DNA from: Pseudoxanthomonas suwonensis
GTDB taxonomy: Bacteria > Pseudomonadota > Gammaproteobacteria > Xanthomonadales > Xanthomonadaceae
Direction of reading: 5' to 3'
Assembly: GCA_003240695.1 (NCBI GenBank)
Contig: QFNC01000023.1
Span: forward strand, 1-46,655
DNA length: 46,655 nt
The stretch's first letter is position 1. Each line of letters opens with the position of its first letter. A model generated the notes under the pieces. That model was not told the origin of the DNA. It saw only the letters and a program-made list of their open reading frames with translations, and ran no database searches. Of this stretch, positions 25,004-33,269 are shown piece by piece. The position numbers and the translations under genes are program-made.

Positions 25004-25647
25004 ACCCGTCGCGCATCCGCACCTCCCTGCAGCGCAGGCTGCTGACCTGTCTTGCCGTCATCCTGCTGTCCGGCTGCTCGATCCTGGGCGGCAAGAAGGA
25101 GCCGACCACGATCTACGTGACCAATCCGCAACCGGCGGTCGATGCCGCCTGGCCATCGGTATCGTGGCAACTCACGCTGAGCCGTCCGGAAGCGTCGCGC
25201 TCGGTCGACACGCTGCGCATCGCGGTGCGCCCGGTGCCATACGAAATGCAGTACTACAAGGATGCGGCCTGGGCCAAGTTGCCCAGCGACCAGATCCAGG
25301 ACGCGCTGCAGCGCACCCTGGAGGCCTCGCAGCGCCTGCCGGCCGTGGCCCGCCAGGGCAGCGGCATCGCCGCCGACTACAAGCTGGTGATGGACATCCG
25401 CCGCTTCGATTCCGACTACGCCGGTGGTGCGACGCCATCGGCGGTGGTGGAAGTGGGCGCCAGCCTGCTGCATGCACCGACCAACAGCGTGGTGGAATCG
25501 CGCGTGTTCCGGCAGTCGGTTCCGGCCACCGCCACCGACGTGCCCAGCGTGGTCCACGCCTTCGAACAGGCCCTGAACCAGCTGGGCCATGAGCTGGGCG
25601 GCTGGGTGCTGACCAGCGGGCATGCGCACCGGCCCGGCAAGCGCTGA
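25000..25647 (+). CDS. ABC-type transport auxiliary lipoprotein (PqiC/DUF330-like)
   Basis: It has 215 aa. The signal sequence ends in a lipobox LLSGC (Cys about residue 25), so it is a predicted outer-membrane lipoprotein. The body matches the ABC auxiliary family: VDTLRIAVRPVPYEMQYYKD, AWAKLPSDQIQDALQRTLEAS (~85-105), and the YKLVMDIRRFD ... AVVEVGASLLHAPTNSVV core. In PqiABC and related MCE systems such lipoproteins dock the MCE tube at the outer membrane. The four-nucleotide overlap with mlaD places it in the operon; no separate MlaC or MlaA is nearby. Confidence 0.87.
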   Translation: MNPSRIRTSLQRRLLTCLAVILLSGCSILGGKKEPTTIYVTNPQPAVDAAWPSVSWQLTLSRPEASRSVDTLRIAVRPVPYEMQYYKDAAWAKLPSDQIQDALQRTLEASQRLPAVARQGSGIAADYKLVMDIRRFDSDYAGGATPSAVVEVGASLLHAPTNSVVESRVFRQSVPATATDVPSVVHAFEQALNQLGHELGGWVLTSGHAHRPGKR

Positions 25648-25694
25648 CAGACCTCCAATCTGTTCTTCAGCGGCGCGGCATTCACCTGCGTGAT

Positions 25695-25723
25695 TTGCCC
25701 GCCGGGGCGATCCAGCCGACAAT
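25695..25723 (+). promoter_or_regulatory. candidate promoter of the ETF-QO gene
   Basis: TTGCCC (25695-25700), a 17-nt spacer, then GACAAT (25718-25723). Transcription would start about 25730, a leader of roughly 18 nt. Confidence 0.45.
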
Positions 25724-25747
25724 CGGCGGTCGCACGTGGAGAATCGC

Positions 25748-27373
25748 ATGAATGACACCCCCGCCATCGAACGCGACGTGATGGAATACGACGTGGTCAC
25801 GGTCGGAGCCGGTCCGGCCGGGCTGGCCTTCGCCATCCGCCTGAAGCAGCTGCAGCCGGAGCTGTCGGTGTGCGTGATCGAGAAAGGCGCGTCCATCGGC
25901 GCGCACATCCTGTCCGGTGCGGCCATCGAAACCGGTCCGCTGGACGAGCTGCTGCCAGGCTGGCGGGAGAATCCGCCGCCTGTGTGTGTGCCGGCGACCA
26001 GCGACGAATTCTGGCTGCTGTCGAAAACCGGCAAGCGCCGGCTGCCGTTGCCGCCGGGCATGCACAACACCGGCAACGTGATCGTCTCGCTGGGGGCCAT
26101 GTGCGCGTGGATAGCGCCGCAGGCCGAAGCGCTGGGCGTGGAAATCTTTCCCGGCTTCGCCGCGGCCGAAACCCTGCATGCAGAGGATGGCCGGGTGGTC
26201 GGCGTGCGCATCGGCGACATGGGCATCGCCAAGGACGGTTCGCACAAGCCCGGTTACACGCCCGGCGTGGACATCCACGCCAAGGTCACTGTCCTGGCCG
26301 AAGGCGCGCGTGGCCATCTCACCAAACGGCTGGTGAAACGCTTCAAGCTGGATGCCGACAGCGACCCGCAGGGCTATTCGATCGGCATCAAGGAACTCTG
26401 GCAGGTGCCGGCCGAACGCGTATCGCCAGGCAAGATCGTGCACACCCTGGGTTGGCCGGCCGACAGCCACACCTATGGCGGCAGCTTCCTGTATCACTTG
26501 AACGACGGGCAGCTGGCACTGGGCTATGTCAGCGGACTGGATTACCGCGATCCGAATTACCGCCCGTGGGAAGCGTTCCAGCAGTGGAAGGCGCATCCGG
26601 CCATCACACCGTTGCTGGAAGGCGGCAGCATTCTGTCCGCCGGCGCACGCGCCATCGTCACCGGCGGCTGGCAGTCACTGCCGAAGGTGGAGATGCCCGG
26701 TGCGCTGCTGATCGGCGACACCGCCGGCCTGCTGAACGTACCGAAGATTAAGGGCACCCACCAGGCGTTGCGCAGCGGCATGCTGGCGGCCGAGCATCTG
26801 GCCGCGACTGCGCTCGATACCAGCGGTTTCGATGCACGCCTGCGCGGCTCGCCGGTGATGGCGGAGTTGCGCAAGGTGCGCAACATCAAGCCCGGTTTCA
26901 AGAAAGGCCTGTGGTTCGGCATGGCCAATGCGGCCTGGGAAACCGTGACCGGCGGTGCATCGCCGTGGACGCTGAAGAACACGCCGGATTTTGCCGCATT
27001 GCAGCGCCTGAACGAAGCGGCATCACCCAGGCGCGATTATGTGCAACGCACGTTGCCGCCGCGCGACCGCCTGCAGGGCGTGTATTTCGCCGCCACCGCG
27101 CACGACGAAGACCAGCCCGTGCACCTGAAGGTGGCCGACACGAATATCTGCGCCACCCGCTGTGTGGAAGAATACGGCAATCCGTGTACGCGATTCTGCC
27201 CGGTGGCTGTGTACGAAATGGTGGATGATGCCACCCAGCCGCATGGCAAGCGCCTGCAGATCAACGCCGCCAACTGCGTGCACTGCAAGACCTGCGACAT
27301 CAAGGATCCGTACGAAATCATCACCTGGGTCACGCCGGAAGGCGGCAGCGGGCCGAACTACCAGAACCTCTGA
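25748..27373 (+). CDS. Electron transfer flavoprotein-ubiquinone oxidoreductase
   Basis: Peripheral membrane flavo-iron-sulfur enzyme passing electrons from ETF (EtfAB, 35902-37589) to ubiquinone. It has 541 aa. The FAD dinucleotide fold is at the N-terminus (VGAGPAGLAFAI, ~19-30), a membrane-associating and ubiquinone-binding region is in the middle, and a C-terminal 4Fe-4S cluster has ligands in CATRC ... CTRFCP and CVHCKTCDIKDP. A GGAG Shine-Dalgarno 6 nt before the ATG at 25748 fixes the start over a GTG at 25736. It is followed by the WbsX-like gene after 15 bp. Confidence 0.97.
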   Translation: MNDTPAIERDVMEYDVVTVGAGPAGLAFAIRLKQLQPELSVCVIEKGASIGAHILSGAAIETGPLDELLPGWRENPPPVCVPATSDEFWLLSKTGKRRLPLPPGMHNTGNVIVSLGAMCAWIAPQAEALGVEIFPGFAAAETLHAEDGRVVGVRIGDMGIAKDGSHKPGYTPGVDIHAKVTVLAEGARGHLTKRLVKRFKLDADSDPQGYSIGIKELWQVPAERVSPGKIVHTLGWPADSHTYGGSFLYHLNDGQLALGYVSGLDYRDPNYRPWEAFQQWKAHPAITPLLEGGSILSAGARAIVTGGWQSLPKVEMPGALLIGDTAGLLNVPKIKGTHQALRSGMLAAEHLAATALDTSGFDARLRGSPVMAELRKVRNIKPGFKKGLWFGMANAAWETVTGGASPWTLKNTPDFAALQRLNEAASPRRDYVQRTLPPRDRLQGVYFAATAHDEDQPVHLKVADTNICATRCVEEYGNPCTRFCPVAVYEMVDDATQPHGKRLQINAANCVHCKTCDIKDPYEIITWVTPEGGSGPNYQNL

Positions 27374-27388
27374 CCACACGCCTTTGAC

Positions 27389-29437
27389 ATGTATCGCCCG
27401 GCACTGAACAGCCTGCTGTTCCAGGCATTGCGTGCCGGATTCCGCGCGCTGCCGTTGTCCGACGCCACGCGCGACCGCTGGCGCGACGCCTTCCTCGATC
27501 GCTTTCCACGCGTCCGGCCACGACGGCGTGTCCCATTGGGGATCGCGCCGGTACCACGCACACCCCTTCACCCGGGCGGGCCCGCCACCGGTCGTGTCGC
27601 CTATCGAACCATCAATCTGCCGTCGCCGCTGCCGGCGCGACTAGTTGCCTTCTATCTGCCGCAATTCCATCCGATTCCGGAAAACGATGCTGCCTGGGGT
27701 GACGGCTATACCGAATGGACGGCGGTGCTGCGTGCGCAACCCGAGTTCGACGGGCATGTGCAACCGCGCTTGCCGGGAGCACTGGGTACCTACGATCTGC
27801 GCGATGTCGAGGTCATGCGCAAACAGGCGAAGCTGGCGCAGGACTACGGCATCGCCGCATTCTGTTTCTACTTCTACTGGTTCCACGGCAGAACACTGCT
27901 GGAACAACCATTGCGCAACTGGCTCGCCGCGCGCGACATCACCCTGCCTTATTGCCTGTGCTGGGCGAACGAAGCCTGGACCCGCACTTGGGACGGCCGT
28001 GCCGGCGAGGTGCTGATCCCGCAGTCGCACGATGCCGACGATGATGTCGCGTTCATCGCCCATGTTGCCGATTACCTGCGCGACCCGCGCTGTCTGCGCG
28101 TGGACGGCAAGCCGGTTCTGCTGGTGTATCGCGCCGGCAAGCTGCCGGATGCCGCGGCAACCGCCGCACGCTGGCGTGCCTGGTGCCGGGACAACGGCAT
28201 CGGCGAGATCCATCTGCTCTGCGTGCAATCGTTCGAACGACTGGATCCGCGCGCGATCGGCTTCGATGCCGCGGTCGAATTTCCGCCCAATCTGGCCACG
28301 CTGCGCGAGCTGACCGCCACGCAGGTGTTTTTCGATGCTGATTTCGCCGGCGAACTGCGCGACTGGCGCGACTTGCCTGCGCAGTATCTCGACAAGGCCG
28401 TCCCCGATTATCCGCTGCAACCGGCGGTGAATGCCGGCTGGGACAATGCACCGCGACGCCCGGGCAGAGGCCGCACGTTGCTGCATGCGTCGCCACGCGG
28501 TTATCGCGATTGGCTGCGAACCACCATCACGCAGCGCTTGCCGGCATTGCAGGCCAAGGGGGCATCGGACTTGGTGTTCATCAACGCCTGGAACGAATGG
28601 GGCGAGGGCGCGGTGCTGGAACCGGATGCGCGCTTGGACCATGCCTGGCTGGACGCCACCCGCGCGGCATTGCTGCCGCAGCCATCGGCCACGCACGATC
28701 ACGATGCCTGCGCCGTGGTGCATGCCTGGTACCCCGAGGTGCTGGGCGAGCTGCTGGATGCCCTGCACGCCAGCGGTCTGCGCTGGCGTCTGGTCGTGAC
28801 CACGGCAGAAGAAAAGCGCGAAGCCGTGCAGGCCGTCATCGCCAATCGCGCGCAGCAGGTCGAGCTGCGCATCCACGCCAATCGCGGTCGCGACATCCTG
28901 CCGTTCCTGCACGAAGCCAACCGCCTGCTGGACGACGGCGAGGACATCGTGCTGAAACTGCACACCAAGCAGTCCACGCATCGCGGCGATGGCGATGCCT
29001 GGCGACGCGAATTCCTCGCGCTGCTGCTCGGTGGCGGCAATGCCCGGCGCATCCGGCAACAGCTCCAGGAAAACGCCACTATCGGTCTGGTGGTCCCGGC
29101 CGCGCAATTGCCGCCACTGACCTTTTACTGGGGCGCGAATGCCGAACGCGTGGATTATCTGCGCAGACGGCTCGGGCTGGACCGCTTCGATGCGGAACAG
29201 GGACGATTCGCAGCCGGCAGCATGTTCTGGTGCCGATTGCAGGCCTTGCGTCCCCTACTGGATGCGCACCTGGACGAAGCCGAATTCGAGGACGAAACCG
29301 GCCAGCTCGACGGCACCATGGCGCATGCCATCGAACGCATCCTGCTGGCCTGCGTGGAACAGGCCGGTTACCGGGTGCAGCCGTGGCCACCGGGTACACC
29401 GCTGCCGGATCGCTCCCGCTACGCCCGCGTGGACTGA
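27389..29437 (+). CDS. WbsX-RgpF two-domain surface-polysaccharide protein
   Basis: It has 682 aa. Residues ~80-425 match the WbsX family (GH99-like TIM barrel seen in O-antigen clusters): AFYLPQFHPIPENDAAWGDG, TEWTAV, FCFYFYWFHGR, CLCWANEAWTRTWDG and VFINAWNEWGEGAVLEPD are all hallmarks. Residues ~440-670 match the RgpF family (rhamnan synthesis F): AVVHAWYPEVLGELLDAL, HANRGRDILPFL, VLKLHTKQSTHR and AGSMFWCRLQALRPLL. Such fusions occur in Gram-negative LPS loci. The role, probably rhamnose-containing O-chain assembly, is inferred from the nearby rmlBACD. It is 15 bp downstream of the ETF-QO gene, so cotranscription is possible although the functions are unrelated. It converges on scoB with a 25 bp gap. 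Confidence 0.85.
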   Translation: MYRPALNSLLFQALRAGFRALPLSDATRDRWRDAFLDRFPRVRPRRRVPLGIAPVPRTPLHPGGPATGRVAYRTINLPSPLPARLVAFYLPQFHPIPENDAAWGDGYTEWTAVLRAQPEFDGHVQPRLPGALGTYDLRDVEVMRKQAKLAQDYGIAAFCFYFYWFHGRTLLEQPLRNWLAARDITLPYCLCWANEAWTRTWDGRAGEVLIPQSHDADDDVAFIAHVADYLRDPRCLRVDGKPVLLVYRAGKLPDAAATAARWRAWCRDNGIGEIHLLCVQSFERLDPRAIGFDAAVEFPPNLATLRELTATQVFFDADFAGELRDWRDLPAQYLDKAVPDYPLQPAVNAGWDNAPRRPGRGRTLLHASPRGYRDWLRTTITQRLPALQAKGASDLVFINAWNEWGEGAVLEPDARLDHAWLDATRAALLPQPSATHDHDACAVVHAWYPEVLGELLDALHASGLRWRLVVTTAEEKREAVQAVIANRAQQVELRIHANRGRDILPFLHEANRLLDDGEDIVLKLHTKQSTHRGDGDAWRREFLALLLGGGNARRIRQQLQENATIGLVVPAAQLPPLTFYWGANAERVDYLRRRLGLDRFDAEQGRFAAGSMFWCRLQALRPLLDAHLDEAEFEDETGQLDGTMAHAIERILLACVEQAGYRVQPWPPGTPLPDRSRYARVD

Positions 29438-29462
29438 ACCATGCCAGCGCGACCGTGCTGAC

Positions 29463-30092
29463 TCAATCCAGCAGCGCAACCCCTGTTTTCGATGCGGCTT
29501 CATCGCGGCTCACGCCGTCGGCCAGTTCGACCAGTGCAAGACCGGCATCGGTCACGTCGAACACGCCCAGCTCGGTGATGATGCGGTTGACCACGCCCAC
29601 GCCGGTCAGCGGCAGGGTGCATTCGGGCAGGATCTTGGGGCTGCCGTTCTTGGTGGTGTGCTCCATCAGCACCACCACGCGCTTGACCCCCGCGACCAGA
29701 TCCATCGCGCCGCCCATGCCCTTGACCATCTTGCCGGGCACCATCCAGTTGGCCAGGTCACCCTTGTCTGTCACTTCCATCGCACCCAGGATAGCCAGAT
29801 CGATGTGGCCACCGCGGATCATCGCGAACGAATCGTGGCTGCCGAAGAAACTCGCGCCCGGCATCGCGGTGACGGTCTGTTTGCCGGCGTTGATCAGGTC
29901 GGCATCCACCTCGTCCTCGGTGGGGAACGGGCCGATGCCGAGCAGGCCGTTCTCGCTCTGCAGCCAGACATTCATGCCTTCGGGAATGAAATTGGCCACC
30001 AACGTGGGCAGGCCGATGCCGAGGTTGACGTAGGCGCCGTCGCTGAGTTCCTGCGCGGCACGCTGCGCCATCTGGTCACGGGTCCAGGCCAT
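29463..30092 (-). CDS. scoB: 3-oxoacid CoA-transferase subunit B
   Basis: Beta subunit of succinyl-CoA:3-oxoacid CoA-transferase, converting acetoacetate to acetoacetyl-CoA. It has 209 aa and starts MAWTRDQMAQRAAQELSDG. The family I CoA-transferase active-site motif is SENGLLGIGP (~47-56), where the Glu is the nucleophile. GASFFGSHDSFAMIRGGHIDLA and GVVNRIITELGVFDV are typical. Its ATG shares one base with the scoA stop (TGATG), so the two are translationally coupled. Confidence 0.95.
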   Translation of the reverse strand: MAWTRDQMAQRAAQELSDGAYVNLGIGLPTLVANFIPEGMNVWLQSENGLLGIGPFPTEDEVDADLINAGKQTVTAMPGASFFGSHDSFAMIRGGHIDLAILGAMEVTDKGDLANWMVPGKMVKGMGGAMDLVAGVKRVVVLMEHTTKNGSPKILPECTLPLTGVGVVNRIITELGVFDVTDAGLALVELADGVSRDEAASKTGVALLD

Positions 30093-30838
30093 CACTTGCC
30101 TCCTTCGCGCACGGTGCGCTGTTCGATGCGCTTTTCGGGATTCGGGTTCACCACGATGCGGTTCACGTAGATGCCCGGCAGGTGCACCTGGTCGGGATCG
30201 ATGTCGCCGATCTCCACGAGCTCCTCCACTTCGGCGATGCAGACCTTGCCGGCCATCGCGCAGGCGGGATTGAAGTTGCGCGCGGTCTTGCGGAACACCA
30301 GATTGCCGGCCCTGTCGGCCTTCCATGCCTTCACCAGCGACACGTCGGCATGCAGGGCGCGTTCCAGCACATACCAGTGGCCGTCCTCGAATTCGCGGGT
30401 TTCCTTGCCTTCGGCCACCTTGGTGCCGAATCCGGTGCGGGTGTAGAACGCCGGGATCCCGGCGCCGCCGGCGCGCAGGCGTTCGGCCAGCGTGCCCTGC
30501 GGGGTGAATTCCAGCTCCAGCTCACCGGACAGGAACTGCCGCTCGAACTCCTTGTTCTCGCCCACGTAGGACGACACCATCTTGCGGATCTGCCGCGTTT
30601 CCAGCAGCAGGCCCAGGCCGAACCCGTCCACCCCGGCGTTGTTGGAAATCGCGGTCAGACCAGTCACGCCCGAGTCGCGCAAGGCCTCGATCAGCGCCTC
30701 CGGAATGCCGCACAGGCCGAAGCCGCCAACGGCCAGCGTCTGCCCATCGGCCACCACGCCCTGCAGGGCGCTGGCGGCATCTGGATACAGTTTGCCGCGG
30801 TGTGTGCCGGCCTGCGGCGATGCAACGGCAGCGGACAT
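30092..30838 (-). CDS. scoA: 3-oxoacid CoA-transferase subunit A
   Basis: Alpha subunit partner of ScoB, 248 aa. VGGFGLCGIPEALIEAL (~34-50) is the CoA-transferase G-G-F-G-x-x-G-x-P motif. GTLAERLRAGGAGIPAFYTRTG and NPACAMAGKVCIAEVEELVE follow as in family members. The GGGAGG Shine-Dalgarno 6 nt before the ATG at 30838 fixes the start; a longer frame upstream lacks it. A TACACT -10 is about 26 nt upstream. It is the first gene of a two-gene operon. Confidence 0.95.
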   Translation of the reverse strand: MSAAVASPQAGTHRGKLYPDAASALQGVVADGQTLAVGGFGLCGIPEALIEALRDSGVTGLTAISNNAGVDGFGLGLLLETRQIRKMVSSYVGENKEFERQFLSGELELEFTPQGTLAERLRAGGAGIPAFYTRTGFGTKVAEGKETREFEDGHWYVLERALHADVSLVKAWKADRAGNLVFRKTARNFNPACAMAGKVCIAEVEELVEIGDIDPDQVHLPGIYVNRIVVNPNPEKRIEQRTVREGGK

Positions 30839-30863
30839 GCTCGAGCCTCCCGAGAAAAACCGT

Positions 30864-30869
30864 AGTGTA
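30864..30869 (-). promoter_or_regulatory. candidate -10 box of scoAB
   Basis: TACACT on the minus strand, about 25 nt before the scoA ATG. The -35 region is weak. Confidence 0.3.
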
Positions 30870-30913
30870 GCCCGCACGCGGTTTCCGGTCCCTGTCCTTT
30901 CGGGCAATGCCGC

Positions 30914-31810
30914 TCAGCCCGGACGCTGCAGCGTGGTTTGCAGCGCGGATCGCCAATCCGGCAGGACGATGCCATACGCCTCGCGCAGGTCGCTGGTATC
31001 CAGCACCGACCAGGCGGGGCGTTGCGCGGGCGTGGGGTAATCCGACGTGGGGATGGGCACCATGCGCGGCGCGCGTTCCAGCATGCCGGCCGCCACCGCA
31101 TCGGCCATGATCGCCTCGGCGAAGCCATGCCAGGTGGTCTGTCCATCGCAGACCAGATGCTGGGTGCCGCCGTCGCCATTACCCTGCTGCAGGATCCGCG
31201 CCGTGACCTCGGCAATCACCCGGGCCGGCGTGGGACAGCCGATCTGGTCCGCCACCACCCGCAGTTCGTCGCGTTCTGCACCCAGACGCAGCATCGTGCG
31301 CAGGAAGTTGTGGCCGTGCAGTCCGTACACCCAAGCCGTGCGCAGGATCAGGTGGCGCGCACCACTGTTGCGGATCGCCTGTTCGCCGGCCAGTTTGCTG
31401 CGCCCGTACACGCCCAGCGGCGCGGTCGGATCGTCCGGGCGATACGGTTGCGTAGCCGTGCCATCGAACACGTAGTCGGTGGAATAGTGCAGCAGCGGGA
31501 TGTCGCGTTCTGCACAGGCCTGCGCCAGTTCCGCCACGGCATCGGCATTGATGCGCATCGCCAGGTCCGGATCGCTTTCGGCCTTGTCCACGGCGGTGTA
31601 GGCAGCGGCATTCACCACCACGTCGGGTGCGATGGCCTGCACCACATCAGCCACGGCTCCCGCAACGCCGAGATCCAGCGCATGGCACGCGATGGCGTGG
31701 CCGGGCAACCGGCCGTCGCGGGTGGTGGCCTGCACCGTGGCCATGGCTGGCAGCACGCGACACAGCGAATGGCCGACCTGGCCATTGGCGCCGGTCAGCA
31801 AAATCTTCAT
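30914..31810 (-). CDS. rmlD: dTDP-4-dehydrorhamnose reductase
   Basis: Last step of dTDP-L-rhamnose synthesis. It has 298 aa: an SDR fold with TGANGQVGHSL (residues 6-16), AAAYTAVDKAE (typical RmlD), the catalytic Tyr-x-x-x-Lys in VYGRSKLAGEQ (Tyr/Lys ~129/133) and RTAWVYG. The start at 31810 overlaps the rmlC stop (ATGA). It is the last gene of rmlB-A-C-D, read on the minus strand. Confidence 0.97.
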   Translation of the reverse strand: MKILLTGANGQVGHSLCRVLPAMATVQATTRDGRLPGHAIACHALDLGVAGAVADVVQAIAPDVVVNAAAYTAVDKAESDPDLAMRINADAVAELAQACAERDIPLLHYSTDYVFDGTATQPYRPDDPTAPLGVYGRSKLAGEQAIRNSGARHLILRTAWVYGLHGHNFLRTMLRLGAERDELRVVADQIGCPTPARVIAEVTARILQQGNGDGGTQHLVCDGQTTWHGFAEAIMADAVAAGMLERAPRMVPIPTSDYPTPAQRPAWSVLDTSDLREAYGIVLPDWRSALQTTLQRPG

Positions 31811-32376
31811 TCCACAGTGCCTGGGTACACGGGCAATCGCTCCTGCGCAACGGCGTCGAGGAAGGGCGCCGCGGCATCCTTCGCGGACAACACCGGATCG
31901 GACACCGGCCAGTCGATCGCCAGCGCCGGATCGTTCCAGCGGATGCCGGCGTCGGCCTGCGCATCGTAGGTGGCCGTGCACAGATAGGTGAACACCGCCT
32001 GCTCGCTCAGGGTGACGAAGCCGTGCGCGAACCCGGGCGGAATCCAGCACTGTCGCTTGTTTTCCGCATTCAGCAACACCGCCGTCCACTGCCCGAAACG
32101 CGGCGACCCGCGGCGGATGTCCACCGCCACGTCCCACACCTCGCCCTGCACCACCGACACGTACTTGCCCTGCGGCTTAGGCCACTGGTAGTGCAGCCCA
32201 CGCAGCACGCCGCGCACCGACGAGGACACGTTGCCCTGCACGAAGGCCGGCTGCGGCAGGCCTTCGGCCGCCATGCGGTCGTGGTTGAACGACTCGAAGA
32301 AGAAACCGCGGTCATCCCCGAACACGCGCGGCTCGATCACCACGCACTCCGGCAGGTCGGTGCGGATGATCTTCAT
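31807..32376 (-). CDS. rmlC: dTDP-4-dehydrorhamnose 3,5-epimerase
   Basis: Cupin-fold epimerase of the rhamnose pathway, 189 aa. FFFESFNHDRM (~26-36), VRGVLRGLHYQ with the catalytic His (~56-66), GEVWDVAVDIRRGSPRFGQW and IPPGFAHGFVTLSE are all diagnostic. It overlaps rmlA and rmlD by 4 nt each, so the operon is translationally coupled. Confidence 0.97.
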   Translation of the reverse strand: MKIIRTDLPECVVIEPRVFGDDRGFFFESFNHDRMAAEGLPQPAFVQGNVSSSVRGVLRGLHYQWPKPQGKYVSVVQGEVWDVAVDIRRGSPRFGQWTAVLLNAENKRQCWIPPGFAHGFVTLSEQAVFTYLCTATYDAQADAGIRWNDPALAIDWPVSDPVLSAKDAAAPFLDAVAQERLPVYPGTVE

Positions 32377-33257
32377 GGCACGTGCCCGCGGCCGATCAGG
32401 CTGTGCAGGTACTGGCCGTAGCCGTTCTTCGACAGCGGCTTGGCCAGCGCCTGCAACTGCGCATCGTCGATCCAGCCGTTGTTCCAGGCGATCTCTTCGG
32501 GACAGGCCACGCGCAGCCCCTGCCGCGCCTCGATGGTTTCGATGTAGTTGGCCGCTTCCAGCAGCGATTGGTGGGTGCCGGTGTCCAGCCACGCATAGCC
32601 GCGCCCCAGCCGCTCCAGATGCAGCGAGCCGTCATCCAGGTAACAGCGGTTGAGATCGGTGATTTCCAGCTCGCCGCGCGGCGAGGGTTTCAGCGCTGCG
32701 GCAAAGTCCGGTGCACGACTATCGTAGAAGTACAAACCGGTCACGGCATAGTGCGAACGCGGATTGTCCGGCTTTTCTTCCAGTCCCACCACACGGCCGT
32801 CGGCATCGAACTCGGCCACGCCGTAGCGCTCCGGGTCGCTGACCCAGTAGCCGAACACGGTGGCGCCGTCCTGCCGCGCGTCAGCGCGCTTCAGGATCGG
32901 CGTCAATCCGGCACCGTGGAAGATGTTGTCGCCCAGCACCAGGCAACTCGGTGCGCCGTCCAGGAAGTCACGGCCCAGGATCAACGCCTGCGCCAGGCCA
33001 TCCGGGCTCGGCTGCGCCACGTACTCGAAGCGCATACCCCACTGCGAGCCATCGCCCAGCAGCGCTTGGAACAGCGCCTGCTCGTGCGGGGTGTTGATGA
33101 TCAGCACCTCGCGGATGCCCGCCAGCATCAGCACGCTGAGCGGGTAGTAAATCATCGGCTTGTCGTACACCGGCAACAGCTGCTTGCTGATGGCCTGGGT
33201 GATGGGATACAGCCGCGTACCGGACCCGCCGGCCAGAATGATGCCCTTGCGTTGCAT
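32373..33257 (-). CDS. rmlA: Glucose-1-phosphate thymidylyltransferase
   Basis: First step of dTDP-rhamnose synthesis: Glc-1-P + dTTP to dTDP-glucose. It has 294 aa with the nucleotidyltransferase motif LAGGSGTRLYP (residues 8-18), YDKPMIYYPLSVLM (~31-44), LVLGDNIFHG and EEKPDNPRSHYAVTGLYFYD. A GAGGA Shine-Dalgarno precedes the ATG at 33257. It is 12 bp downstream of rmlB. Confidence 0.97.
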   Translation of the reverse strand: MQRKGIILAGGSGTRLYPITQAISKQLLPVYDKPMIYYPLSVLMLAGIREVLIINTPHEQALFQALLGDGSQWGMRFEYVAQPSPDGLAQALILGRDFLDGAPSCLVLGDNIFHGAGLTPILKRADARQDGATVFGYWVSDPERYGVAEFDADGRVVGLEEKPDNPRSHYAVTGLYFYDSRAPDFAAALKPSPRGELEITDLNRCYLDDGSLHLERLGRGYAWLDTGTHQSLLEAANYIETIEARQGLRVACPEEIAWNNGWIDDAQLQALAKPLSKNGYGQYLHSLIGRGHVP

Positions 33258-33269
33258 GTGCTTGGTTCC

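Noticed and set aside
25648..25662. Weak inverted repeat CAGA...TCTG after the Mla operon as terminator
   Set aside because: The stem is only 4 bp and there is no T-run.
24196..26247. Minus-strand frame antisense to mlaD, the lipoprotein and ETF-QO
   Set aside because: Shadow frame rich in Ser/Arg/Pro/Met with no motif. All three opposing genes are well supported.
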